Of a stretch of DNA of 64,000 nucleotides, positions 16,790 to 24,768 are shown piece after piece. Within the stretch, counting starts at the first letter, position 1, and each line of letters starts with the position of its first letter. The translations under genes were made by a program, and so were the position numbers. The stretch lies in assembly GCF_024218795.1 (NCBI RefSeq), contig NZ_CP100400.1:806001-870000 (forward strand), in the 5' to 3' direction. The notes beneath the pieces are model-generated. The model was not told the origin of the DNA, ran no database searches, and saw only the letters and a program-made list of their open reading frames with translations. Source of the DNA: Halorussus aquaticus. Lineage in GTDB: Archaea; Halobacteriota; Halobacteria; Halobacteriales; Haladaptataceae.

Positions 16790-17284
16790 GTGTCCCCAGA
16801 TACCAACATAACTCTCGGAGGAAAGGAACTCGACCCGGTTCGCGGCGGACTGCTGATGATAGTGGTCGGGATAGCCGTCGCTGGCTTCGGCGTCTACGAT
16901 TACACGCAGCAATCTGACGCGATATCCAACGCGGTCACCGTGAACGCGACGATAACCGAGACGTCCGTCGAATCGGTTCCCCAGCGCCGCGGCGGTCCCG
17001 ATTATCGGCCGGAGGTCACGTTCGACTATCGCTACGAAGGGAACTCCTACACGTCGAGCAATCTGTATCCGACCTCGTTCTCCTCGAACTACGATACGGA
17101 GTCGGCGGCCCAATCGGCGATAGAGGGGTACGAAGCGGGTGACACGGTCACCGCGTACGTGAATCCCGACTCCCCGGGTAGCGCGTTCCTCAAGCAGAAG
17201 AAGTCGAACGGCCCGCTGAAAATCGCGGCGATAGGCGGCCTGTTGGTGCTCATCGGCGGCGTGTCCGTCCTCCGCGGTTCCTGA
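16790..17284 (+). CDS. DUF3592 membrane protein
   Basis: A protein of about 164 residues of the DUF3592 type: a membrane segment near the N-terminus (GGLLMIVVGIAVAGFGVY), an extracellular beta-rich domain with NATITETSVESVP and PEVTFDYRYEGNSYTSSNLYP, an AVNPDSPGSAFL-like turn (YVNPDSPGSAFLKQ), and a second membrane segment at the C-terminus. Function unknown. The start is uncertain: GTG at 16769 or 16790 are both in frame, and the nearest TATA-like element (ATAAATA, about 16776-16782) lies close to both. Confidence 0.78.
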   Translation: MSPDTNITLGGKELDPVRGGLLMIVVGIAVAGFGVYDYTQQSDAISNAVTVNATITETSVESVPQRRGGPDYRPEVTFDYRYEGNSYTSSNLYPTSFSSNYDTESAAQSAIEGYEAGDTVTAYVNPDSPGSAFLKQKKSNGPLKIAAIGGLLVLIGGVSVLRGS

Positions 17285-17428
17285 CGAACGCGGCCCGACG
17301 GGTATCTACCCCGGCCGACAGCGCGTCCGACCGGCAGTGTGCTCGACCGGGTTCGTGGGAAGGTGAACGCGCCGGTGTCGGCAATCCTCGTTTCCCGTCT
17401 CGGAGCGAACTCCATCGGTCCGTTCGAG

Positions 17429-18646
17429 CTACTGGTTCCACGGCGCTTGGTCCGGGTCCACGAGACGCCGCCGCTCCTCGATGGCGTCTATCTTCTCGAC
17501 GTCCTCGTCGTCCAGTTCCACGCCGAGACTGAGCCAGTTCTCCCGGAGGTGGTCCTCGCTGGTGGCCTTCGGGATGGCGGTCACGTCTTTCTCGCGGAGC
17601 CACGCGAGGCTGACCTGCTGGGGCGTCGCGTCGTGTTTGTCGGCGACCGCGCGGAGTGCGTCCACGTCCGCCACGTCGCCGCGGGCGATGGGCGAGTAGG
17701 CCACCAGTTCCACGTCCACGTCGTCCTGCGCGCAGAACTGGCGGAGTTCGGTCTGGGGAAGCAGCGGGTGCATCTCGACCTGATTGGCGAAGATGGGTTC
17801 CTCGGACACCTCGATTGCCTCCTCCAGCAGTTCGACCGTGAAGTTGCTCACGCCGATTTCCTCGACGAGACCCTCCTGCCGGAGTTCCACGAACGCTTCG
17901 AGGGTGTCGGTGGCCTCGTACTCCCCGGTCGGCCAGTGGACGTACAGCAGGTCCACGTACTCCACGCCGAGTCGGTCGAGGCTCTCGTCGGCGTTCGTCA
18001 GGACGTGGTCGTAGTCGAGGTTCTGCGGGCCGATCTTCGTCGCCAGAAAGAGGTCCTCGCGTCCGATTCCGTACTCGTCCACGGCGTCGCCCACCGCGTC
18101 CTCGTTGTCGTAGCCCTCCGCGGTGTCGATGTGGCGGTACCCCATCCGGAGCGCCGTCCGGACGCTCTCGACGCACTCGTCGTAGTCCATCTGGTAGGTG
18201 CCGAGACCGAACGTCGGCATCCCGTGGGTGGTCGGCGGCGAGAGGGCGGCGACTTCCTCGTCGATTTCGGGCGTCTCGCTCTCGGCTTGTCCTTCGGCCT
18301 CGCTCTCACGCTCCTCCTCGCGCACCTGCTCTCCCGCGACGCTCCCCATGGAACTGGGCTGGTCGGTAGCGCCCCCGGCGTCGGCGCTCTCGGTCCCTCC
18401 GGGGGCCGACTGGTCCGTCTGACCGGGCATCGCTCGCTCGCGGATTTGGGCCGCCGCCTCGGTCAACGTCCCCGCTTCCTCGTCGGTCTCCGCGTCGGCC
18501 TGTCCGTCCTCGTCCCGCTTGCCGAGCAGGAACCCCACGGCGAAGGCGACTGCGAAGGGAAGTCCCTTCCGCAGGCGTCCGCCGCGTCGACTCTGCGCGC
18601 GCGCTCGGTCCCGTCGGTCGTCGCTCTCGGTCTGCTGTCTGAGCAT
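17429..18646 (-). CDS. Aldo/keto reductase with N-terminal membrane anchor
   Basis: A 405-residue protein whose last 270 residues are a full NAD(P)H-dependent aldo/keto reductase: THGMPTFGLGTYQM, HIDTAEGYDNEDAVG with the catalytic Asp and Tyr, LATKIGP with the Lys, and YVHWP with the His. Ordinary family members start there. This one has about 130 extra residues: an arginine-rich start, one hydrophobic segment (LPFAVAFAVGFLLG, about 27-40), and a long acidic Glu/Gln/Ser-rich linker. It would be a membrane-tethered reductase. The frame is open to 18775, but the ATG at 18646 is the best start. Substrate unknown. Confidence 0.85.
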   Translation of the reverse strand: MLRQQTESDDRRDRARAQSRRGGRLRKGLPFAVAFAVGFLLGKRDEDGQADAETDEEAGTLTEAAAQIRERAMPGQTDQSAPGGTESADAGGATDQPSSMGSVAGEQVREEERESEAEGQAESETPEIDEEVAALSPPTTHGMPTFGLGTYQMDYDECVESVRTALRMGYRHIDTAEGYDNEDAVGDAVDEYGIGREDLFLATKIGPQNLDYDHVLTNADESLDRLGVEYVDLLYVHWPTGEYEATDTLEAFVELRQEGLVEEIGVSNFTVELLEEAIEVSEEPIFANQVEMHPLLPQTELRQFCAQDDVDVELVAYSPIARGDVADVDALRAVADKHDATPQQVSLAWLREKDVTAIPKATSEDHLRENWLSLGVELDDEDVEKIDAIEERRRLVDPDQAPWNQ

Positions 18647-19124
18647 GGAATCCGAGTTCGACGGACGCACACTTGCCGGTTGTGGCAGTCGAAGGGCGCG
18701 ATTCGACTCGCGGGACGCCGTCGAGGAGTTCGCGGGGGAGGCCTGCATCCCGCCGAAGGCAAAGGAACTGCTCACCCATTACGACGAGCGCGTGGAACAC
18801 TACGAAGTCCGAGACGGCGAAGAGGTCCGAGGAGCGACCGCGGCCACGCGACCGTCCGCGGAACCGCGACTCACACCTCGTCCAAGGCCGCGGCCAAGTC
18901 CGGAATCAGGTCGTCGGGACTCTCCAGTCCGACCGAGAGGCGCACAAGCGAATCGGGAATGCCCGCGGTCTCGCGCTCGGCCGGTGAGAGCGACGCCGCC
19001 GACATGCTCGCGGTGTGTTCGACCAGCGACTCCACGCCGCCGAGACTCATCGCGAGTTCGAACACGTCGAGTTCCTCGACGAACGCGCGGGTCTCGGCAC
19101 CGTCGCCGTCGATTTCGAACGTGA
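18645..19124 (+). CDS. Doubtful ORF between AKR and metB
   Basis: From the ATG at 18645 the plus strand encodes a start of about 75 residues with normal haloarchaeal composition and codon use (for example AVEEFAGEACIPPKAKELL and DERVEHYEVRDGEEV). It then runs on as arginine-rich shadow sequence antisense to metB until 19124. The ATG overlaps the reductase start codon by two bases on the opposite strand. It may be a small gene that has lost its own stop, or a chance frame. I do not recognise it. Confidence 0.25.
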   Translation: MESEFDGRTLAGCGSRRARFDSRDAVEEFAGEACIPPKAKELLTHYDERVEHYEVRDGEEVRGATAATRPSAEPRLTPRPRPRPSPESGRRDSPVRPRGAQANRECPRSRARPVRATPPTCSRCVRPATPRRRDSSRVRTRRVPRRTRGSRHRRRRFRT

Positions 19125-20040
19125 CGACCCCGCCGTAGTTGTCCATCTGTCGGGCGGCGAGGTCGTGGTCGGGATGGCTCCGGAGTCCGGGGTAGTTGAC
19201 GGCGGCGACAGACTCGTGGTCGGCGAGGAACGCCGCGACTTCCGTCGCGTTTCGCTGGTGGGACTCCATCCGCGCGGGGAGCGTCTTCAGACCCCGGAGG
19301 ACGAGGTAGCTATCGAACGGCGAGAGCGGTGCTCCCATCACGTCCCTGAGCACGAACCCGAACTGCTCGGACAGGTCGGCGTCCGCGACCGCTATCGCAC
19401 CGCCGACCGAGTCGGTGTGGCCGTTCACGAACTTCGTGGTGCTGAGGACCGACACGTCGGCACCGAGGTCCAGTGGGCGCTGGGCGTACGGCGTGGCGAA
19501 CGTGTTGTCCACGACGAGGGTCGCGCCGTGTTCATCGCTCAGTTCCCCGAGCGCCTCGATGTCACAGAGCTTCAGCAGCGGGTTCGTCGGCGACTCCACC
19601 CAGACGAGTTCCGCGGACGGCCCGAGCGCGTCGGCGACGTTCTCGGGGTCGGTCGCATCGACGTAGCTCACTTCGACGCCGAACCCGGTCAGGAACTCGT
19701 CGAACAGTTGCTTCGTGCCGCCGAACAGCGAGTCGGCGGCGACGACGCGGTCGCCCGGCCCCAGTAGCGACAGACACACCGTCGAGACCGTCGCCATCCC
19801 CGACGACGCGGCGAACACGCGGGCCGCGTTCGACAGGTCCGCGAGTCGGTCTTCGAGGCGGTCCCGTGTCGGGTTGCCGTGTCGGGTGTAGGTGTACCCC
19901 TCCTCGGGATACCCCGCGGCGTCCAGTCCGAACGTCGCCGAGAGGTGAACCGGCGTAACCACGTCCTTCGTGTCGGCCCGCGGTCTCTCCTCCCCTGCGC
20001 CGACGGCGATACTCTCGAAGTCGTATTGGTCGTCAGTCAT
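18871..20040 (-). CDS. metB: Cystathionine gamma-synthase / trans-sulfuration PLP enzyme
   Basis: A 389-residue Cys/Met metabolism PLP-dependent enzyme. YTYTRHGNPTRDRLEDRLADL carries the phosphate-binding Tyr/Arg, VVDNTFATPYAQRPLDLGADV the PLP-contacting Asp, and SVLSTTKFVNGHTD the Schiff-base Lys at residue 203. It catalyses gamma-replacement or elimination on homoserine esters or cystathionine; gamma-synthase, gamma-lyase and sulfhydrylase are hard to separate by eye. It is monocistronic, about 75 bases upstream of the 3' end of aroA, with the same orientation. Confidence 0.9.
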   Translation of the reverse strand: MTDDQYDFESIAVGAGEERPRADTKDVVTPVHLSATFGLDAAGYPEEGYTYTRHGNPTRDRLEDRLADLSNAARVFAASSGMATVSTVCLSLLGPGDRVVAADSLFGGTKQLFDEFLTGFGVEVSYVDATDPENVADALGPSAELVWVESPTNPLLKLCDIEALGELSDEHGATLVVDNTFATPYAQRPLDLGADVSVLSTTKFVNGHTDSVGGAIAVADADLSEQFGFVLRDVMGAPLSPFDSYLVLRGLKTLPARMESHQRNATEVAAFLADHESVAAVNYPGLRSHPDHDLAARQMDNYGGVVTFEIDGDGAETRAFVEELDVFELAMSLGGVESLVEHTASMSAASLSPAERETAGIPDSLVRLSVGLESPDDLIPDLAAALDEV

Positions 20041-20115
20041 TCGTACACTCGCTAAACGTCTTCGTTCACTGTCATAGATGTCGGTCGTTCGACCGCCGGG
20101 CGGCGCGCTTCCGAA

Positions 20116-21522
20116 CTACCGATTCACGGTCGCGCCGAGTTCGTACAGCATCTCGAAGAAGTCGGGGAACGACACGTCCACGTGTTCGCCCCCGGCTATC
20201 GTCGTGGGACCGTCGGCCGCGAGCGCGGCCACCGACAGCGCCATCACGATGCGGTGGTCGCCGCGGCCGTCCACCTCGCCGCCCGTCAGGTCGCTCTCGT
20301 CGCCGACCACGGTCAGCGTGTCCTCGGTCTCCTCGGTCTCCGCGCCGAGTTTCGCCAGTTCCTCGGCCATCGCGGACACCCGGTCGGTCTCCTTGTACCG
20401 GACGTGTTCGCAGTTGACGATGCGGGTCTCACCGTCCGCGACCGCGCCGAGCGCCGCGATGGTCGGCAGGAGGTCGGGGGTGTCGCCCACGTCCACTTCG
20501 ACGCCCGAGAGCGACGAGCGCTCGACGGTTATCACGCCGTCGTCGCGGTTCCAGTCCACGTCCGCGCCCATCCGCCCGAGGACGCCGACTATCTTCGAGT
20601 CGCCCTGCGCGCTCGGGTACGCGCCGCCCACGCGGACCGCAGCGTCCTCGTCGGCGGCGACCGCTCCGGCCCCGAGCAGGTAGGAAATCGAGGAGAAGTC
20701 GCCGGGGACGTGGTACTCGCCGTCCTCGGGTTCGTAGAACTGTCCGCCCTCGACGTAGTAGGTACCGCCGCCCGACCCCGCTTCGGCCTCCGCGTTCTCT
20801 CCGCTCTTCCCGTTCTCCCCGTCTCCCTCGCCGCTGAGGTTCTCCTTCCCGGCTTCGACGCCGAACTCGTCCAGCAGTTCGAGGGTAATATCGACGTAGG
20901 GCGCGGATTTGAGTTCGGTTTCGAGTTCGATTTCGATTCCCTCGTCGGTGACCGCTCCGGCCATCAGCAGGGCCGAGACGAACTGCGAGGAGACGTCGCC
21001 GGGCATCGACACCGACCCGCCGGAGACCGGACCGCCGACGACCAAGGGGGCCTGCCCGTTGTCGCGGGTACTCTCGGCCCGACCGTCCAGTTCCTCGACG
21101 GCCTCCAGCAACGGACCGTGGGGCCGCGAGCGCAGCGACCCGTCGCCAGTCAGGACCGTGAGACCGTCGGCCAGCGCCGCGGCCGCCGTGACGAGTCGCA
21201 TGGTCGTCCCGCTGTTCCCGCAGTCGAGCACGTCGCCGGGAACCTCGGGTCGTCCGTCGAACCCGTCCACGTCGAGGTGGTCGGATTCGCGGGTCACGTC
21301 CTCGTCGGACTGCGTCCGACTGCTCGTTGAGCGAAGCTCAACGGTGCCGCCCAAGGCGTCCACCGCTCGCATCGTCGCCTTCGTGTCGGCGCTCACGAGG
21401 GGGTCGTACACGAGCGCGCCGCCGGAGTAGCCCGCGGCCAGAATCGCCCGGTGGGTGTAACTCTTCGAGGAGGGCGCGCGTGCTCTCCCCGAGAGCGTCG
21501 ACGGTTCGATTTCTACGTCCAT
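20116..21522 (-). CDS. aroA: 3-phosphoshikimate 1-carboxyvinyltransferase (EPSP synthase)
   Basis: Joins phosphoenolpyruvate to shikimate 3-phosphate, the sixth step of the shikimate pathway. Motifs: [20 protein letters not shown] (catalytic Lys, Ser, Arg) at 11-30, [14 protein letters not shown] near 100-114, [11 protein letters not shown], and [21 protein letters not shown] at the C-terminus. At 468 residues it is about 40 longer than usual. Two insertions account for this: residues about 64-81, coded by a pair of DNA hairpins, and a Gly/Glu/Asn-rich stretch at about 226-254. Both fall in loops and the frame stays open, so the enzyme is probably active. Confidence 0.93.
   Translation of the reverse strand: MDVEIEPSTLSGRARAPSSKSYTHRAILAAGYSGGALVYDPLVSADTKATMRAVDALGGTVELRSTSSRTQSDEDVTRESDHLDVDGFDGRPEVPGDVLDCGNSGTTMRLVTAAAALADGLTVLTGDGSLRSRPHGPLLEAVEELDGRAESTRDNGQAPLVVGGPVSGGSVSMPGDVSSQFVSALLMAGAVTDEGIEIELETELKSAPYVDITLELLDEFGVEAGKENLSGEGDGENGKSGENAEAEAGSGGGTYYVEGGQFYEPEDGEYHVPGDFSSISYLLGAGAVAADEDAAVRVGGAYPSAQGDSKIVGVLGRMGADVDWNRDDGVITVERSSLSGVEVDVGDTPDLLPTIAALGAVADGETRIVNCEHVRYKETDRVSAMAEELAKLGAETEETEDTLTVVGDESDLTGGEVDGRGDHRIVMALSVAALAADGPTTIAGGEHVDVSFPDFFEMLYELGATVNR
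21304..21342. repeat. Two adjacent hairpins inside aroA
   Basis: GTCGGAC-TGC-GTCCGAC (21304-21320) and GTTGAG-CGAAG-CTCAAC (21326-21342) are perfect inverted repeats separated by five bases. They code for most of an extra loop absent from ordinary EPSP synthases, and look like a small palindromic element inserted in frame. Confidence 0.6.
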
Positions 21523-21594
21523 GTCCGGCCCGACGAGTCGGGGGCGTATCAGAATACCGGAGGTGGCAGATTCCCGGATCCGCGAGGGTCCGCG

Positions 21595-22044
21595 CTACCG
21601 GACCACCGTCACGGGCACCGTCGCCCGCCCGACGATGTCCTTGGCGGTGCTGCCGACCAGTCCCTCGTACTCCTCGGAGAGGCCGCGGTGGCCGACGAAG
21701 ATGGCGTCGAACTCCTCGTCGTCGGCGTACTCGGTGATGGCGTCGACCGGTTCGCCGTAGAGCATCCCCGTCTCGACCTCGACGCCGGTCTCGTCGCCGA
21801 TTTCGGCGGCCTCGTCGAGCGTCCGCTGGGCCTCCGCCTCGGCGTCCTCGATGTCCTCGGAGACGAGTTCGTCGGCGGTCTCCTGATAGCTCATCGGCGG
21901 GTCGTCGCCGCCGGTGAAGAACTGCTCGGGGACGACCACGCTGACGGCGATTACCGTCGCGCCGGTCGCGGCCGCCTGCTCGACCGCGTACCGGAGCGCA
22001 CCCATGCTCGGTTCGGAGCCATCGACCGCGACGAGGTACTTCAT
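21595..22044 (-). CDS. Universal stress protein (UspA family)
   Basis: A 149-residue single-domain Usp. MKYLVAVDGSEPSMGALRYAVEQA forms the first strand and helix, and GHRGLSEEYEGLVGSTAKDIV matches the G-x2-G-x9-G-S/T ATP-binding motif near the C-terminus. It probably binds ATP and acts in stress signalling; the target is unknown. The frame is open to 22119, but the ATG at 22044 starts the domain. It is monocistronic, between aroA and a small membrane protein gene. Confidence 0.92.
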   Translation of the reverse strand: MKYLVAVDGSEPSMGALRYAVEQAAATGATVIAVSVVVPEQFFTGGDDPPMSYQETADELVSEDIEDAEAEAQRTLDEAAEIGDETGVEVETGMLYGEPVDAITEYADDEEFDAIFVGHRGLSEEYEGLVGSTAKDIVGRATVPVTVVR

Positions 22045-22127
22045 GGTGAATCGTTCGACACGAGCGATGATTTGGATTGTGGCCCGCCGGGCGAGTCGGG
22101 TCAGAGCGGACCGCCTCACGACTCGCG

Positions 22128-22427
22128 CTATCGTTCGTAGCGTTCGCGACTCCGGTCCTCCGGGGCGGTCCGACGCTCCCCGGACTGGGTCCGGCGCTCC
22201 ATCGCGTCGGCGATGCGCTCGACCGCGCCGACGAAGCGGGCCGCGAGGTGGAAGAACCGCCAGAGCAGGTAGGCCCCGAACAGCCAGACCACGAAGGTCA
22301 CGCCGAGGAGCGGGCGCGTCGCAATCAGGAGGCTGTACAGGACGACGAGGAGCGCGACGACCCCCAGCGCGATTCGGATGGCCGTCGAGGGTTCGTGCGC
22401 TCGCTCTGAAGGTTGGCCTGACGACAT
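22128..22427 (-). CDS. Small two-helix membrane protein
   Basis: A 99-residue protein with two hydrophobic segments (about 17-38, ALGVVALLVVLYSLLIA, and 43-60, GVTFVVWLFGAYLLWRF) and a basic/acidic polar tail ending RSRERYER. I do not recognise a named family beyond a haloarchaeal hypothetical membrane protein. The ATG at 22427 is used; the frame continues far upstream only as antisense shadow of the divergent lipoprotein gene. Function unknown. Confidence 0.65.
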   Translation of the reverse strand: MSSGQPSERAHEPSTAIRIALGVVALLVVLYSLLIATRPLLGVTFVVWLFGAYLLWRFFHLAARFVGAVERIADAMERRTQSGERRTAPEDRSRERYER

Positions 22428-22464
22428 ATCTGCGGCGTCGAACGCCCGGACCGAATAGCTTGGG

Positions 22465-23139
22465 ATGCGCCGGAGAAAGTATTTACAGCGTCGCCGAGAG
22501 TCGCCGGACGTGCCACCGTCGAGACGCCGAACTGACGGGCCGCCCAACTCCGGCGCGCGTCGCTCGCCGAGACGTCGCGTCCTCTGCCTCGGCGGGGTCG
22601 CCCTCGCGGGGTCGCTCGCGGGGTGCGCGTCCGGACTGCTCCGCGAGGAGTCCGACGAGACGCCCGTCGAATCGACCGAGACCACTGCGGCATCGCGCGA
22701 GACGAACGCGGAACCGCGCGAGACGACCGACTCCGCCGCGACGGGGACCGACGACGAACCCACGACCCACCCGGTCGGCGTCGATACGTCGCTCCCGGAG
22801 GGGTCGGTCGAGTTCCCCGACGGGCCGAAGTCCCGGCCGGAGCGCCCGGCGGTCCCGACCGCCGAGTCCGTCGGGACCTACGTCGAGACGTTCGAGCGCC
22901 GGTACGTCTACAACGAACTCTACCGCGACGAATCGACCTCGGTCAGTCTGGAGTGCGGCGTGGATTCGGTCGCGGCGTACGGCGACGGCTTCCGAGTGGT
23001 CGCGTGGTGTTCGGCGTCGGCCGACACCCACGGGGACGGGACCACACTCCACGCCGACTACTTCACGCAGTACGCCACCTACTTCGTCGGCCCGAACTCG
23101 ACGGTTCGACGCGACGGGCGGTCCGGGACGCGGGAGTGA
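22465..23139 (+). CDS. Predicted twin-arginine lipoprotein, unknown function
   Basis: A 224-residue secreted protein. A basic start of about 37 residues leads to a twin-arginine-like signal (RRSPRRRVLCLGGVALAGSLAGCAS) whose Cys is a lipobox. A long Thr/Glu-rich tether follows, then a folded domain from about residue 120 (TYVETFERRYVYNELYRDE, YGDGFRVVAWCSASADTH, HADYFTQYATYFV). I know no function for this domain. The unusually long n-region may mean the true start is internal, but no other in-frame ATG precedes the signal. Divergent from the small membrane protein gene. Confidence 0.75.
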   Translation: MRRRKYLQRRRESPDVPPSRRRTDGPPNSGARRSPRRRVLCLGGVALAGSLAGCASGLLREESDETPVESTETTAASRETNAEPRETTDSAATGTDDEPTTHPVGVDTSLPEGSVEFPDGPKSRPERPAVPTAESVGTYVETFERRYVYNELYRDESTSVSLECGVDSVAAYGDGFRVVAWCSASADTHGDGTTLHADYFTQYATYFVGPNSTVRRDGRSGTRE

Positions 23140-23231
23140 GGTGGGGACGCGAGTTCGGGTCACCGAGTCGTCTCTCCGCGTCTCGTTCCGGAACCCGTAT
23201 CGTTTTGCCGTTCGCGCGGCTTTCGGTTGGT

Positions 23232-24407
23232 ATGAACCCCGACCTGTCACCGCTCTCCGACGTGCTGGCCGACGCTGGCGTGGACGGCTACCTGCTCGAC
23301 GCGGACTCGGGCGACTCCGACCAGTTGTACCTCTCGGGCTTCGACGCGCCCGACGCGTTCGTCACGCTCTACACCCCGGCGGAGACCGCCCTCCTCGTCT
23401 CGGGACTGGAGTACGGCCGCGCGAAGTCCGAGAGTCGCGCGGACGAGGTGGCCCGCCTCGCCGACTACGACTTTCCCGAACTGGTGAGCGAACACGGCCG
23501 GAGCGAGGCGAAACGCCGCGCGGTCGCCGCGTTCCTCGCCGACTTCGGGGTCGAGTCGGTCGCCGCGCCCGAGCGCTTCCCGCTGGGGACCGCCGACGGA
23601 CTCCGCGAGCAGGGCGTCTCGGTCGAGGTGCTGGACGAGGACGTGGTAACTCAGATTCGCGCGACGAAGACCGACGAGGAGGTCGAACACGTCCACGAAG
23701 CCCAGCGCGCCAACGAGGCCGCGATGCGGGCCGCCGAGAAGATGCTGGCCGCGGCCAGCGTCGAGGACGGCACGCTCTACTACGACGGCGAAGTCCTGAC
23801 GAGCGAGCGCGTCAAGGAGGAGATAGAGGTCACGCTCCTGCGCCACGGGTGCGCGCTGGACGAGACCATCGTCGCGTGCGGCGCGGACGCCGCCGGGCCG
23901 CACAACCGCGGGAGCGGTCCGCTCGAAGCGGGCGAGACCGTCGTCATCGACATCTTCCCCCGGAACAAGGCGACCAAGTACCACGGCGACATGACCCGGA
24001 CCTTCGTCGTGGGCGAACCGAGCGACGAGGTCCGGCGGCGCTACGACGACACCCGCGAGGCGTTCGAGGCCGCGCTCGATGCGCTGGAACCCGGCGTCAC
24101 GGGCAAGGCGGTCCACGACGCGGTCTGCGACGTGTACGAGGAGAAGGGGTACGACACCCTCCGGAGCGACTCCGCGGCCGAGACGGGGTTCATCCACAGC
24201 ACGGGCCACGGCATCGGTCTCGACGTTCACGAACTCCCGCGCGTCAGTCCCGACGGCGGCGAACTGCGGCCGGGCCACGTCGTCACCATCGAACCCGGCC
24301 TCTACGACCCCGAGGTCGGCGGCATCCGCATCGAGGACCTCGTCGTCGTCACCGAGGACGGCTACGAGAACCTGACGGACTATCCGATTCAGTTGCAGGT
24401 CGAGTAG
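23232..24407 (+). CDS. pepQ: M24 family metallopeptidase (Xaa-Pro dipeptidase type)
   Basis: A 391-residue aminopeptidase P/prolidase-type enzyme. The N-terminal creatinase-like domain (residues 1-140) precedes the pita-bread catalytic domain with all five metal ligands visible: VVIDIFPRNKATKYHGDMTRTF (two Asp), IHSTGHGIGLDVHE (His), VVTIEPGLY (Glu) and GGIRIEDLV (Glu). It would release N-terminal residues next to proline in the cytoplasm. The ATG at 23232 starts the conserved N-domain. A perfect palindrome GTTCCGGAAC (23185-23194) lies upstream of the likely TATA region. Confidence 0.93.
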   Translation: MNPDLSPLSDVLADAGVDGYLLDADSGDSDQLYLSGFDAPDAFVTLYTPAETALLVSGLEYGRAKSESRADEVARLADYDFPELVSEHGRSEAKRRAVAAFLADFGVESVAAPERFPLGTADGLREQGVSVEVLDEDVVTQIRATKTDEEVEHVHEAQRANEAAMRAAEKMLAAASVEDGTLYYDGEVLTSERVKEEIEVTLLRHGCALDETIVACGADAAGPHNRGSGPLEAGETVVIDIFPRNKATKYHGDMTRTFVVGEPSDEVRRRYDDTREAFEAALDALEPGVTGKAVHDAVCDVYEEKGYDTLRSDSAAETGFIHSTGHGIGLDVHELPRVSPDGGELRPGHVVTIEPGLYDPEVGGIRIEDLVVVTEDGYENLTDYPIQLQVE

Positions 24408-24483
24408 GCGCGTCCTTTTCGGTGCATCGACGCTTGCGTCGAGGTGAGCGCAGACACCGCTCGCGGATAGGTCGTCGGAAAAG

Positions 24484-24504
24484 CGGTGGGATTGGGATTT
24501 GAAC
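24484..24504 (-). repeat. Partial copy of the tRNA-Ser 3' end
   Basis: A 21-base exact direct repeat of 24643-24663, that is the discriminator base, 3' acceptor strand and much of the T arm of the tRNA-Ser beside it. It lies 160 bases beyond the tRNA 3' end in the same orientation, the pattern of an attachment-site remnant or a decayed tRNA duplicate. Confidence 0.65.
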
Positions 24505-24515
24505 TACGCCGAGAC

Positions 24516-24555
24516 GGTCCGGGCGTGCGGCGCTTCGCGCCGGTCCGGGCGTGCG
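24516..24555. repeat. Duplicated 14-mer around a hairpin
   Basis: GGTCCGGGCGTGCG occurs at 24516-24529 and 24542-24555, flanking a GGCGC-TTC-GCGCC hairpin (24529-24541). GAGAC (24511-24515) and GTCTC (24560-24564) bracket the whole. A perfect palindrome GATTCGAATC follows at 24575-24584. Confidence 0.55.
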
Positions 24556-24585
24556 ACTCGTCTCGTTCAAATCCGATTCGAATCA

Positions 24586-24635
24586 GGCGCTCACGGGTGG
24601 CGAACACACGAGGCGTTCGCCGGGTCGTGAGCGCC
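24586..24635. repeat. Long hairpin next to tRNA-Ser
   Basis: A 50-base stem-loop: outer arms GGCGCTCACG (24586-24595) and CGTGAGCGCC (24626-24635), inner arms GGCGAAC (24599-24605) and GTTCGCC (24615-24621), 9-base loop. It lies directly downstream of the tRNA-Ser 3' end and could be a processing/termination structure or the end of a small element. Confidence 0.6.
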
Positions 24636-24642
24636 AGAAGTA

Positions 24643-24725
24643 CGGTGGGATTGGGATTTGAACCCAAGAGGCATGACGCCACCTGCTTTCAAGGCAGGCG
24701 CAATAGGCCGCTCTGCCATCCCACC
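24643..24725 (-). tRNA. tRNA-Ser (anticodon TGA)
   Basis: An 83-base class II tRNA on the minus strand. Acceptor arms GGTGGGA/TCCCACC pair perfectly with discriminator G, as expected for serine. The anticodon stem CCTGC/GCAGG encloses CTTGAAA, giving anticodon TGA; a long variable arm (GGCGTCATGCC) and the T arm TTGGG-TTCAAAT-CCCAA follow. No CCA is encoded. Its 3' 21 bases are duplicated at 24484-24504. Confidence 0.96.
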
Positions 24726-24768
24726 GCGCGGTGAGACGTTTTCCCTCGGTCGTCTAAGAACTGTCGGT

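Noticed and set aside
21914..24502. Plus-strand ORF of 862 codons
   Set aside because: Runs out of frame across the lipoprotein and peptidase genes and is dominated by Arg/Pro. Shadow.
24484..24565. Second tRNA gene at the tRNA-Ser 3' copy
   Set aside because: Only the 3' end is copied; no anticodon arm, D arm or 5' acceptor strand can be formed.
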